This document shows positions 35,902 to 46,828 of a DNA stretch of 64,000 nt, piece after piece. This DNA comes from Reticulitermes speratus (lineage: Eukaryota > Arthropoda > Insecta > Blattodea > Rhinotermitidae): the NCBI GenBank assembly GCA_021186555.1, contig JAJKFL010000005.1:19594635-19658634 (forward strand), given 5' to 3'. Both the position numbers and the translations under genes were made by a program. The notes under the pieces were generated by a model. It searched no databases, had not been told where the DNA came from, and saw only the letters and a list, made by a program, of their open reading frames with translations. Position 1 is the first letter of the stretch, and every line of letters starts with the position of its first letter.

Positions 35902-36180
35902 GACAAGATTTTTCCCCCATGGCGCAACAGTCCCTAGTGGGCCAGGACCTCCTCATTAACGAGGCTTCACGATCACACCCAGGCACGGCACACTCGGTAG
36001 GACTCCTCTGGACGAGTTATCGGCCCGACGCAGTGACCTGTACCTGACAACCCACAACACTCACAAGAGAGAAACATCAATGCCCCCGGCGAGATTCGAG
36101 CCGACATTTCCAGCAAGCGAACGGTCGCAGACCCACGCTTTAGACTGCGCGGCCACTGGGATCGGCCTTACAGACAAGAT
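35902..36180 (-). repeat. SINE family C copy, second, with short target duplication
   Basis: Same orientation and layout as the copy at 35251: CATGGCGCAACAGTCC, GGGCCAGGACCTCCTCATTAACGAG, CACACTCGGTAGGACTCC, CGGCGAGATTCGAGCC (B box in reverse) and GCGCGGCCACTGGGATCGG (head). GACAAGAT at 35902-35909 recurs at 36173-36180. Confidence 0.9.
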
Positions 36181-36742
36181 AGATACGACAAATGAGCAGC
36201 GTTTGCTTAATCTCGGAGCTACAGTTACCTTATAATGACGTATTGTGTTTTATGTTGCTACGGAAGATTATACTCAAAGGAATGTATCTTCATACCATAA
36301 AGGCAAATTTTAGATGAAGTTTTGCTCCAGGCTGCTTGGGGGTCTAATGTATTGAGTATACAGTTGATAACATTTGTGCATATCTTGAAAAGGAATAGTA
36401 TCTAAGATTTCTACGGGTGCTTTGAAACCGAAATCGTTGTGAGAAATCTGACGTCTTCTTGTCTTTTGTCTTTGTAGCTTTACGTTTAAGAGACCTTCAC
36501 CTAGTACTGACAGCTGCTAGCTGATTTGTTTTGTTGTTGGCCGGAAGTTCTTAGTTTGTGTTTTAACATGCCTCGTTTCACTATCCGCTTGTTTTAATTC
36601 AAGTTGTCTATTGAATTAATTTAGGCAGTAAAACATTATTTACTGCCAGAATTACTTGAAGTTTTGGTCTAAATTTTAAACAGCTTTTCTTTAAATTTGT
36701 TATTTGTATACCGATACCAAATGGAAGTATCAGTTAATTATT
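36181..36742. other. No gene seen
   Basis: AT-rich DNA without a long frame. Confidence 0.45.
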
Positions 36743-36788
<46 letters not shown>

Positions 36789-36789
36789 T
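36743..36789. repeat. (AC)n(AT)n compound microsatellite
   Basis: About eleven AC units pass directly into about twelve AT units. Confidence 0.97.
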
Positions 36790-37181
36790 AATGGTATATC
36801 CTTTTTTTTTCTGGTTCAGATATCCATGGTCTGATACGAAGCAGGAATCTGGTTAGAAATTCAAGCAATAAACGTCATTTGAAAATTTGTGCACCTAAAA
36901 AGAAAGTGATGTTTAAATTATTTTTAAAATTAAGGATCAGAAAAGAGATGAATGTGATATCGCAATGTTGTTTACTATCTGAATTTGTTAACAAGCGGAT
37001 TCGAGCAGAATTCAATCCCTACTTTGCTGTTGAAACTTAATTACGTAAGTGTACATTATGTCTGCATCATATTTGTCGTCTATGAACTCAAAGTTTAGTA
37101 TTGATGCCATGTTTCTAATTGTTGGCTTCTAAACATTTTAAACGTAGGTCGTACGTATGTTTCTCTTATATTTTCATACTA
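36790..37181. other. No gene seen
   Basis: AT-rich spacer between the microsatellite and the SINE. Confidence 0.45.
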
Positions 37182-37488
37182 TATTTACATTTATGTGGGC
37201 CGGGAAAGCGTAGTCGGTATAGCGACTCGCTACGAGCTGGACGGTCCGGGGATCGAATCCCGGTGGGGGCGAGATTTTCAGCACCCGTCCAGACCGGCCC
37301 TGGGGCCTACCCAGCCTCCTATACAATGGGTACCGGGTCATTCCCGAGGGTAAAGCGGCCGGGGCGTGGCGTTGACCACCCACCCCTTCTAGCGCCGAGG
37401 TTAAAGAAAGAGTAGAGCTATACCTCTACTTCCCCTCTGGGCCTTCATGGCCTGTTATAGGGTGAAATTTATCTTTATTTACATTAAT
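37182..37488 (+). repeat. SINE family A copy, full length
   Basis: The tRNA-like head GGGCCGGGAAAGCG starts near 37197, the A box TAGTCGGTATA at 37211-37221 and the B box GGATCGAATCC at 37250-37260: an internal RNA polymerase III promoter layout. The body holds CCGTCCAGACCGGCCC, GGTACCGGGTCATTCC, GGCGTGGCGTTGACCACC, TAGCGCCGAGGTTAAAG and TAGAGCTATACCTCTACT. Flanks TATTTACATTTAT (37182-37194) and TATTTACATTAAT (37476-37488) are a 13-bp duplication with one mismatch. ORFs on both strands are repeat-derived. Confidence 0.93.
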
Positions 37489-37660
37489 AGTCCTTACTGC
37501 CGTGAAGCCGAAACCTGGAAACACATTTTCATACTGCCATCGTATTGTTATTTTACGTTCTACAAAAATATTACCTCAACAGAAGTTGCATAATTTGTTA
37601 ACATGTAGGCTATTACTTTAAAACATTTAAGAACCCTAATGTGACAATAGCGCCGCTCCT

Positions 37661-37742
37661 GTCTCACAAGTTCGCGCCTCCACCATGTTGCTTTTATGGG
37701 TTATAGGAAATTAGATGCTAAATTGCTGGTGTGTCCTCCAGT
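37661..37742. repeat. Dispersed repeat, pair member with 20723-20810
   Basis: See the partner: CACAAGTTC, CACCATGTTG and TGTCCTCCAGTG are collinear with it. No ends visible. Confidence 0.45.
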
Positions 37743-38308
37743 GGCATTAAGTTCATGAAAAAGTCCTTGAAAGTCAGCTGAAATGGGAAATCTCTGTCAC
37801 GACATACACACACACACACATACGTTTTTTTTCTCCCTCTGTATACAAACAGCGGTCAGTATTCTATTTGAGGTATCTCCCATACACTTCTACAATACAC
37901 ATAGATTTTGGTTTTGTAATACAAAGCTCTGCTTTGTACCAGTGAGACTTTCGTACGACACAAATATGAGAAATAAAAATCTGTTATTAAAAAAATGAAG
38001 CATTTTGAGTTTGTATAGGGACTAATTCAAATCTGTTACGTTCGCATATAAACACTTAATTCTCTGACACATTAAAAGCTGCGTATTTTCTCCAAAATCT
38101 TAAAACCTATATATCTCTACATAAACTGCCTCCTTTCATGATTTCCAAAGTACTGCAATATCTGAAAGAATATAAGACAAAAAATTTGAAGCCAGTTACT
38201 AAACTCTATCAATTGATTTGGAAGCAGTAGAACAATTATAAAAGTTTGAAGACTTATGGTAATGCATAACAACAGGAATTGCAGCATAATAAAGCTAGGA
38301 TTTTACTT
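37743..38308. other. No gene seen
   Basis: Contains a short (AC)n run at about 37805-37820. Otherwise AT-rich. Confidence 0.45.
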
Positions 38309-38625
38309 AGCTGAATGTAATAAAAGGTAAAGTCCATCGTATAACATGCCATTAAGGCACAGAATTGGGGTACAGGTAGAGCTCTACTCTTTTTTATCCT
38401 CGGCGCTAGATGGTGGGGGGGGGGGGTTAACGCCACGCCCCGACCGCTTTACCCCCCGGGAATGACCCGGTACCCATTGTGTAGGAGGCTGGGTGAGCCC
38501 CAGAACCTGTCTGGATAGGTGCGGTAAAACTCGCGCCACCGCGATTCGATCCCCGGACCGTTCAGCCGTAGCGAGTTGTTATACCGACTGCGGTATTCCG
38601 GCCCACACAGCTGAATGTAATAAAA
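38309..38625 (-). repeat. SINE family A copy with perfect 17-bp target duplication
   Basis: AGCTGAATGTAATAAAA occurs at 38309-38325 and again at 38609-38625, exactly bracketing a reverse-oriented family A element (38326-38608). The minus-sense head GTGTGGGCCGGAATACCGCA lies at 38608-38589, with the B box GGATCGAATCGC near 38548. The body has a 12-bp G run at 38415-38426. Little decay of the duplication suggests a recent insertion. Confidence 0.96.
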
Positions 38626-38965
38626 TTTTTAAAATTGCTCTTTTCCGTTATCTTAAATATTGTGTTTTCATTTCCATCATCCGCGCCGCTGTAGGAATTG
38701 GTTTTATTTATATATACTTTTGATAATATTTCCCTTCCGCTGAATTGAATTGGTAATTTTCCCAATCTTCTACCCAATATTCCATTTACTAGTAGTCAGC
38801 AGACTTCCCTTCAATCCCTCCACTTTAAGAGAATGTCGCGTTTTCATACTTTGTATTCGGACCACCTAGCACAACTGAAAACTCTACACTAGAATCTTGG
38901 AAGAGACACAGAGTGGCAATCCACGGTACCGTTCTGTCCTGACAGCCATGCGTCATAATCTCTGT
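38626..38965. other. No gene seen
   Basis: Short spacer between two SINEs with no recognised content. Confidence 0.5.
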
Positions 38966-39235
38966 GTCGTGCCTTAGCTCAGGCGGTTAGCCACCGGTTT
39001 CTCATCACGTAAGCCCGGATTCAATCCCAAGGTATTTTATGTGGCATTTGTGGTGAACAAAGCGGCACAGGGACAGGTTATCCTAGTTTGGTTTTCACTT
39101 CCCTAATATTATTCTGTAAATGCTCTCTATTTATTCATCCGTCATACGGGGGTTGAAAAATGGATACTGTAGAGGTCGCAGTTTCACCAAGATTCAGTCT
39201 CACCCAACCACATGTATAAAGGCAAAGTGAGAAGT
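38966..39235 (+). repeat. SINE family B-related copy with a different 3' half
   Basis: The head GTCGTGCCTTAGCTCAGGCGGTTAGCCACCGG and the B box GGATTCAATCC (39017-39027), then GTGGCATTTGTGGTGAACAAAGCGGCACAGGGACAGG, follow family B. The 3' half (ATCCGTCATACGGGGGTTGA and GAGGTCGCAGTTTCACC) does not, so this may be a subfamily or a fused copy. Confidence 0.7.
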
Positions 39236-41448
39236 CAGTCTTAATTCCTTTGTCTTTTCTGTTTTAAGTAGGCCTTTCCTACGTGCAATTTAATGCTTGG
39301 GGGTATGAACAGAACAGGCTGTCTTTAACTATATTCCTTGTACCGGTTATCTAATTTGGATGCTATGAACTGATGTCAACCCAACCACAAAATTGTGAAC
39401 CCAGGATTTTAGACACCTGGGATCGTTAGTCTGACAATTGTTTCGTATACCTTCACATACGCTGGTGTTTTATACGCTAACACACTGATAGAATCAAATG
39501 CCTTTTAGTCGCATTTAATATGCAAAGGCAGATTCACATGTTGTGCACATAATTGCTCAATACTTCTGTCACACTGCGTCAGGCAAGTCAAGTGAAGCTG
39601 AGGGTGTAGTTTTGCAGAAACGTATTTGGTCAGACTCGATTCAACCCCACTGGACTTGATTCTGGCGTGCCAGAAGATTGAAGATTGTAATAGCATTCTG
39701 AGGCACAAAGCTGTCCGCATATCAAGCCTTGGGGGTTACTGCCACGACAGTTTCCGTGGGCAGTCTTTTATGTACTCCACCTGTGGGATCAAATCTAGCT
39801 TTCAAAAATATTTTAGCAATTTGAAGCCCAGCGATAACTACATGTGCCGTCTGATGTAACATTAAGAAATTCTGGTTTTCGCCATTTTGAAATTATGATT
39901 TCCCTAAGATTGCCACACTAAATACAGATTATTTCCCTAAAAAACATTAACAGACTGGCCTTTCTAATGGAAATGGGACTGTGTTCTCTGTGACGTAAGA
40001 GTTTAAATTGCGTATATAAATTTTATGAACGTCAGTATGCAAAGGGTTAACGGCTGATTAGGAATGAGGCAACCTGTTCTAGCCCAAGCAATATCTCTCA
40101 TTTCCTCTGTTCTGTCTGAAAAATGAAAAACCCAGTATTTACACACATAAAAATTTTGATTTGAACTGTTCACGCGTACCTGTTTGGAAACATTTTCTGT
40201 ATTATTCATGGAAATCATCGATCTAATATGCGAAATTTGAGGTACTTAAGGCGGTGAAAGTGAAGATTTAGATCTGGAATATTGTGTTACGCCGATTGTT
40301 AAATCATTAACAAAGTTTCGAAGAACCTAAGCTCCTCGAGTTTCAGGGCCAACGATTCCAAGAGGAGTGCATGACCCAGAAGATGAAAGCAGTACGATTC
40401 CTCGAAGCATCGGTAGCCACGTATTTGCCAACTGACACAGCTAGCATCACAAAAGACGTGGTTCTTTAGATGAAGGCTGTCTGTGAATATAATCTTGAAG
40501 AGAATATTCGGACCTCGCAGAGAAGTAACAGGAGAGCAGAGAAAACGTCAGGACGAGAAAATGCGGAATTGCCAAATAGTCTTACGATGACAAAATAAAA
40601 GGCGTTATATGTAAGGCGCATGTCGATGATGTGACATACTTAAAAAACTTGATTGGAAAACCTGAAGGGAGGAATTGCGAGAGGTATGTGTGGATATATA
40701 CAAACCGGATCACACATAAACTGGATTTAGAGATACAAAATGTATTCAGCTGAATCAGAATAGAGTCCTGTGATGTACCCTTTTGAGCTTCATATTGAAA
40801 CTGCACTTCCTATAAAAGACCATGTATTTTATCAACTAAGCGACTGTTTTCTTTTTAATTAGGACCCTGCACCGTGGTAGTTTTTAATTAGAGCCCAAGA
40901 ATTTGATAGGGCAGCGTTAAATAGATATACAAGACAAATATTCGGGTAAATAAGGGACACCTTATAGGTGCTAAAGGGTGTTATTACTTCTAGTCGTGTT
41001 TCACATGTTACGTAATAACTGTATGCACCCCTTGCTGAGCGGTGACCAGTACGTGGTCTGCTAGCACCGCATGGAGTGCCGTAACTCAGGACAATTACTG
41101 CAAGCAAACGGAGTAATGATTTCCCAGTGGGTCCAAACATTCTACAGTGAGGGCGGTGTTCCGCCGCAACTCGTAAATATGACAGTGTCCAATACAAAAA
41201 CTGAACAGCTGTAGCTTAAAAATCTTCTGAAATTGTCAGCATCATAAGAAATAAATCTACGCTTTCTTTCAGTCGACTAATGGCTACGTATTTCTTCTTT
41301 TTAAATTTCATTGGTTAAGTCCTTCATCCTATTTCGATTTAGAATTAATGCTACTGTGTTCCTGCTGCAACAAATGCCTTTTTTCTGTACAGGAAGAAAA
41401 ATGGGATAATAATTACAAAAATATTATGAGATGAATGAATACATTTTT
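39236..41448. other. No gene seen; diverged hairpin-family segment at 40300-40460
   Basis: A 112-codon minus frame at 41197-40859 has no recognisable domain. 40375-40460 resembles 34430-34530. Nothing else is supported. Confidence 0.35.
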
Positions 41449-41660
41449 AGGCACGTTTGCAAAATTGCGAAAAGCGACTATTAGCTTTTCATGTCTGTCT
41501 GTCTGTCCACATGGAACAAATCGGCTTCCATTTGCCGGATTTTTATTAAATTTGATACGAGAATTTTTTTAAAATCTGTCGAGAATATTCAAGTTCGACT
41601 AAAATCTGACAAGTATAACGGGCATTTTATATGAAGGCCTATATATATATTTGTGATAAC
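41449..41660 (+). repeat. Dispersed repeat family E, second copy
   Basis: TTTTTAGGCACGTTTGC..AATTGCGAAAAGCGAC, TGTCTGTCTGTCTGTCC, TTAAATTTGATACGAGAA, AAATCTGTCGAGAAT and TTTTATATGAAGGCCT are collinear with 23966-24205. Confidence 0.6.
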
Positions 41661-42724
41661 ATCCCGCTGAATTCTTCTTAGAATGGAAAATGTTTCGAAC
41701 AAAAGTTTTAGAGAAAATTAAAACACACATTTTATGTTCAATAAATTTTTCCCGAAAGTTGTGCCGTTTTGAGACAATGTGGAAAAATTTAGTAGAGCCA
41801 GACAGACCACTGGTGACGATGTAATACGAAGCATGGGCTTTACGTGCTGAATAACTAAGGCTACAAACACACACTCGGAATATGTAATACTTATTGCTTT
41901 TCCACAACAACAGTGGTTTCGTGAACACGCCTCAATGTTACGTTTGCACGTACATAGCCTCTCTTAGGTTAGGTTCTTCCGGCGGTTATTGATCAGACGA
42001 CAGTCTTCTTGATTCTTACACCGTATAGTACAGTAAATTTGTTACGAAGTTTCGGAAGATCTGCTGCATCTATCTTCAGGGTGAATGTAAACCGAAAAAC
42101 ATCATCTGAGTACAGTTAGATCTTTTTAAGAGCGTAAAGATAAAATTGTGATTTTCTGGGCTGTCACCCCGTGTAGTCTGTTAGATAGATACGGTCTTTT
42201 CGGGTGGACATAATTGCTTTCGTCTCCAGAGCTGACGTCATGAAGATTTTATTCATCGAATTTCCAAAGTATGTATTTAATACTCCCTAAATACCACGAA
42301 TCCCTAACAAATGTGCTAATTACTGTGCAGGGCTAATTGTATACCAGTGAATCTTTGTTATATTTTTGAAGTAAATTCCACCATTTCCTGTAATGGCTCT
42401 GTGTTTAAATTATGGTAAATAAGGAACAGATGATCGTATACTACTTTGATTATATTCAGTGTTTACAGAGTCTGAGTAATTCTACTTCTGTCAATACTGA
42501 GCAAATGAAAATGACTATAACACTGAAATCCTCAGTAATGGCCGGTAAAAATTACGTCAGCGGTTTCCAGTAGCGTACATTAAAGCACTCGAGGCTAAGT
42601 GACCTGTAAATTTCTTTCCGTGATTGCGCGAACAAGAGATAAAGAGAAATCTATAGTTGTATGTTCCTTGAGTTTGTTAAGGAATGCGGGACCTTGTTAT
42701 TTCAGAGTTTCTTTCTAGTCTTTT
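41661..42724. other. No gene seen; hairpin motif at 42049-42079
   Basis: GTTTCGGAAGATCTGC..ATCTTCAG on the plus strand is a member of the recurring hairpin motif. No coding signal. Confidence 0.4.
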
Positions 42725-42998
42725 ATTTTGTGAAAGCCCCGTAGCAGATGCTGCGGACTCACCGCAGCCTTAAGGCTTATTTTGCAACCCTGTGATGAAG
42801 ATTACAGTTTTTTTCGTTTTTCCTTGTAATGGAGCACCGGTGGAATGAAATTGACATGGGAAAACCGAAGTACTCGGGGAAAAATCTGTTCCAGTGCCAC
42901 TTTGTCCACCACAAATCCCACATGGACTAACCCGGAATCGAACCCGGGCCTCCGCGGCAAGAGTCCGGCGACTAACCGCCTGAACCATGGCAAGGCCT
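42725..42998 (-). repeat. SINE family B copy
   Basis: Plus strand: GTAGCAGATGCTGCGGACTCACCGCAGCC, TTTTTCCTTGTAATGGAGCACCGG, ACCGAAGTACTCGGGGAAA, TTTGTCCACCACAAATCCC, CCCGGAATCGAACCCGGGCC (B box) and GACTAACCGCCTGAACCATGGC (head). Flanks TTCTTTCTAGTCTTTT and TTCTGTCTAGGCTTAA look like a worn target duplication. Frames over it are repeat-derived. Confidence 0.92.
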
Positions 42999-43445
42999 TC
43001 TGTCTAGGCTTAATGTTCTCTTTCTTTCGTTTAGATTTTATTCCACTTCAGACTGTGGCATGCTTATACTTTTCAAATATCCCATTTTTTCTTTACTTTA
43101 TTTTACAACACATCATCCGACATTCTGGTCTGGTAGCCAGCAATTTTGCTTGGTATCCGGGAGATTCCGGTTTGATTTTCAGCCCAGAAGTAGGCTAGCG
43201 TGGCTGCATTGTCGTGCTTTACTTCAGTTACATAATATTCTGAAATAATTGCCACTACCGCTTTCTACTACAACCTGTTTAATTCACCATTTACGTTATA
43301 CTTCCTGTTTGACTCTACACAAAAATTTATACAATTGATAAAGCTGCCTAATACAAACCAAAAAATCAGAAATAAAGAGAGTTGTCTTACATTTTTAGAG
43401 TAATGGAATGCGCATTTTTGTGTCATCATCCCTTTGTGTACATAA
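42999..43445. other. No gene; possible decayed SINE near 43120-43200
   Basis: GGTCTGGTAGCCAGCAATTTTGC and GGGAGATTCCGGTTTGATTTTC have an A-box/B-box spacing, but the body matches none of families A-D. Confidence 0.3.
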
Positions 43446-43663
43446 TCGACTGTTTTGATTGCCAGAACACACACAACACTTAAACACATGCACCTTATTT
43501 TCGTCTACGACAGGAAAGGCTTCCACCTCAGTATACTTTTCATTTTATGTAATTGTAGTTCCTATCTGATGATGGCCGGTACACACGGCCGAAACATATC
43601 GTAGACGAAAATAAAATGCGTGTCTTTAAGTGTTGTGTTTGTTCTGACAATAAAAACAATCGA
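43446..43663. mobile_element. Foldback element, 65-bp arms
   Basis: 43446-43510 and 43599-43663 are inverted repeats of equal length (65 bp, about eight mismatches by eye), with an 88-bp loop. The arms include CAACACTTAAA and ATTTTCGTCTACGA. The loop holds CTGATGATGGCCGGTACACA followed by CGGCCGAAAC, the recurring hairpin motif, next to the right arm. No coding capacity and no clear target duplication. It fits a MITE or other non-autonomous palindrome. Confidence 0.8.
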
Positions 43664-44149
43664 AATGCATATTATATTCTACACTTCTAATTACCAATAT
43701 AAAATATCGATCGCTTTAAAGGGACAAAAGTAACACGAAATTTTGTTTAACATTGTCGATACTGTGTTATCGATATATATCATATATGTATCTTTGCCTA
43801 CGAAATGTTGTTATTTACACTTCAACATATAACTGTATGTGACACGAATATATAAGTTATTTCCAAATCAATGTTTGCCCTTGCCATGTTTGAATTAATT
43901 ATTGGAACCGTGCTTCTTCTGATAGGTCGAGTGGGTGCTACCTCCAAACGAAGTGTATTCTTACATGCATATGGACAGCAAGAATTAAACTGTTTACGCA
44001 AGCGCTGAATTAATGCGGTTTGAGATACTGTCCAGACACGAATTCTTGTAAACACGATAATTGCTCTTCAGGTTCCACAAAAGGCGAAAAACTTTTCTCT
44101 TAGCTGAGTGACTTTTATTTCTCAAGAATACCTCTCCTCCATGAAGTTA
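43664..44149. other. No gene seen
   Basis: AT-rich. A 77-codon minus frame is not recognised. Confidence 0.4.
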
Positions 44150-44404
44150 GTTAATTTAGTTCTATGTTAGCCATGTCAAGGGTTTTGGTGACAAAATCTG
44201 AAAGAAAAATACCACGTGGAAGGTCAAGGCGTGCATGGCAGGATAATATTAAAATGTATCTTGTAAGACTAGGGTGGACTGGATTAATGTGTCTCAGAAC
44301 AGGGAAAAATTATTGGCTGTTGTAAAAGTCGTGACGAACATTCGGCTTCCATAAAATGCCGGAAATTTCCTCTCTAGATGAGGACCTATTCTCAAGAAGG
44401 ACTC
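44150..44404 (+). pseudogene. LINE reverse-transcriptase 3' end, type 2
   Basis: The plus strand reads ERKIPRGRSRRAWQDNIKM, then LGWTGLMCLRTGKNYWLL and a stop. This corresponds to the GRPRRRWEDNIKM...W.DWI.LAQDRD.W closing block of type 2 LINEs seen on the minus strand at 16936. It continues in another frame with KMPEISS. The copy is 5' truncated, frameshifted and dead. It runs directly into a tetranucleotide tract that looks like its 3' tail. Confidence 0.75.
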
Positions 44405-44510
44405 CACTCCATGGGTTGGTTGCTTGCTTGCTTGGTTGGATGGTTGGTTGGATGGTTGGATGGCTGGCTGGTCGGTCGGTCAGTCAGTCGGTTGGTCAGT
44501 TAGTACATAC
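44405..44510. repeat. GGTT/GCTT/GGAT/GTCG tetranucleotide tract, probable LINE tail
   Basis: Begins right after the LINE remnant with TTGGTTGCTTGCTTGC, passes through GGTTGGAT words and then GGTCAGTC words. Adjacent position suggests growth from the element's simple-repeat tail. Confidence 0.85.
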
Positions 44511-45865
44511 ATGACTCTCCCGTTTTACTTTCATTTTAAAAATGTAGTTTCTTGTGGCTGTGTGACAAAAACATGCTGTTGTCATTAATAACATACAGAA
44601 AGTAATCTCTTCGTACTAATTCGATTGTTGATTTACAGGAAGTATGTGAAATGAAATCACAAATCAGTCGTGTCTGTCTCCTATGCCATCTATCCGTCCG
44701 CATTTGCTCTTACACTCATCTTAGTAGGTATCCGTAATATTTAGTATGGAGAAGGCTTTACCGACAAAATACTTTATTTTATTCCTACTCCATTCTCATC
44801 TACATTTTTTACAATACGGTGGATAGATTTCTGTTTCTCTGAATCTGTCAGATGACATGGATTTGCCTGAAGAGATTCTAGCAAGTACGTGTTTAGAGTA
44901 AAGCTTCAAGTATGACGTAAATATAAATCCTATAGCAAACGTTCACATAAGAATTAAGAATTTCATATCACAACACAAAAGGATGACACAGAGAAACCCG
45001 CACATACAAATACGTTTCGAGGGACTAGAACTAAATTTTCAGCCAGAAGAGAAGTCTTCCACTGTTCTTGTCATTTATTGGCTATACCGAGAGTTGTGGG
45101 AAGCGATTTTGTTGTCTAGCGGTCCACTGCATCTCTGACGTCAGAAACTGAAATGTCTGAAGAAAGGCGTCTAATTACAACAAGCGTATAACTAAAATAT
45201 CGAGCATGTACGTGCCATTCGTCACATTTTTCAACACAGTGTATAGATGTACATCAAGGTACAATCGAAACATAATGCAGAATTTAATTCGGAGTGACAT
45301 TATTAGTTTATCCTTTTCACCAATAAAATTTATGACTTTTTAATGCATGGAAGTATAGGAAATGCTTACCACATTTTTCTCAGAAAATATCGGGGAGACA
45401 CTTCTTGAAGGACCCAAGTATGCATAATACATTAATGTTAAAGTAGGACTTGGACAAATGAAATATGAAACATGGTTGATAGGGGCCTGTTTTAAGGACG
45501 GTGAACAAGGGGTGTTTGCCTTTCTTTGCAATTTCGACTTTGCTCTTAGCTTTCTTCATGCAGCTTTTCCTATGACGTTACTTCTGCATCACTTCAGGTT
45601 GTAGATGTTGGATATTGTAAGCTTTGATGGCAGTAGGTGAACTGTCCCAATGGCGGAGAGGACTTTTATATGCTGGATGTTGTGAATAGGTAGGTAAAGA
45701 TCTCGGATTGGAGTTAACTAGCTCAGATTGGTCGACAGATTCATGAGACATTTTTATTGAAAATATGCGTGTGACACTGCAGAACACCACAATGTAACAA
45801 TTTGCGAAAATTTCACAAATGAAACACATGGAATTTGTCATTTAGTTCACTGAATGTGAGTAAGG
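44511..45865. other. No gene seen
   Basis: AT-rich. ORFs of 63-87 codons without motif. Confidence 0.4.
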
Positions 45866-45867
45866 GC

Positions 45868-45906
45868 CTTTCCAGGCCTGTGTAGGGATAACTTTACCTT
45901 TACCTT
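45868..45906 (+). repeat. SINE family D 3' end fragment
   Basis: GGGCCTTTCCAGGCCTGTGTAGGGATAACTTTACC matches only the last 35-40 bp of the copy at 18702. Confidence 0.7.
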
Positions 45907-46523
45907 TTACACTTCAAGTAAGCAGCTACAGCACTTAATAAATTTTATTAGACTCTTTGAATTATTTGATATCAATCTTCTTGCACTTGCTATTTAATTT
46001 TGAAGTTTAAAGTCATGTTGAAACCATCCAGACTGCTTCAAACCAAACTGCCAGTGAATTAGCGTCCCCAGTCTACGTGTCGCGTGGAATCCATTAGTTT
46101 AAAATCTAGCAAATATTAATAATATTCTGATTGGCTAATTAACAAACCTTCCCAAATATCAAAATTTTTATTTTTCGAATTTCCGATCTCCGATTGGACC
46201 GCTAGTTTGGTTACTGGTCTCCACGGAAGTTCTCAGAAAAAACACAGTCAAATTCGGAAATCCCAGAAATCCCGTTGTGTGGAATTCCCAGGAAAACAGA
46301 CGCTTTCTACCCCCGCTAAGCTACGATTGCTATCTGTTTACCAACAACAATGTGTCCCCGAATCAGCTGTATTAAATACACTCTTTTGCTAGTTACATTA
46401 ATGCTGCTTTGACAAACTAATAGTAATTCCATCTCTCTTCACTGAACATAAATTCTGCGAATGCCAAATCAAATCTCTAACTTAACTATAAACATATTAG
46501 TACCACTTATCTGCATTCTATCT
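45907..46523. other. No gene seen
   Basis: AT-rich spacer before the next SINE. Confidence 0.45.
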
Positions 46524-46828
46524 AACTCTCCCTGAGAGGCCGTGCCATGGCTCAGGCGGTTAGTCGCCGGCCTCTCACCGCGGAGGACCGTGTTCGATCG
46601 CGGGTCAATCCATGTGGGATTTTGTTGGACAAAGTGGCACTGGGACAGGTGTTTCCCCGAGTACTTCGGTTTCTCCTGTCAATTTCATTCTACCGGTGCT
46701 CCATTACATGGAAAAAACTAAAAAAACTAATCATCTTCATTACAGGGTTGCACAATAAGACTCAAGGCTGCGGTGCGTCCGTAGCATCTGTTGCGGGGCT
46801 CTTCACAAAATAAAAGAAACTCTCCCTG
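46524..46828 (+). repeat. SINE family B copy, full length with target duplication
   Basis: AACTCTCCCTG at 46524-46534 recurs exactly at 46818-46828. In between: the head GGCCGTGCCATGGCTCAGGCGG (46538), A-box region TGGCTCAGGCGG, B box GTTCGATCGCGG, GACAAAGTGGCACTGGGACAGG, GAGTACTTCGGTTTCTCC, CACAATAAGACTCAAGGC, GCGGTGCGTCCGTAGC and an A-rich tail (AAAATAAAAGA). Best-preserved member of the family here. The 88-codon frame across it is not a protein gene. Confidence 0.95.

Noticed and set aside
37197-37270. tRNA gene
   Set aside because: The A- and B-box regions are present, but the sequence continues into a SINE body, has a target duplication and has no clean cloverleaf acceptor pairing.
37119-37415. 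98-codon ORF with an RSGDRIPVGARFSAPVQTGPGA peptide, and its minus partner
   Set aside because: It lies wholly on a family A SINE and its flank; such peptides recur wherever the SINE does.
40859-41197. 112-codon minus ORF as a gene
   Set aside because: No recognisable domain, and the composition changes abruptly along it, like intergenic DNA.
46547-46813. 88-codon ORF starting MAQAVSRRPLTAEDRV, and similar ones at 7142, 23240 and 42770
   Set aside because: All are translations of family B SINE heads.
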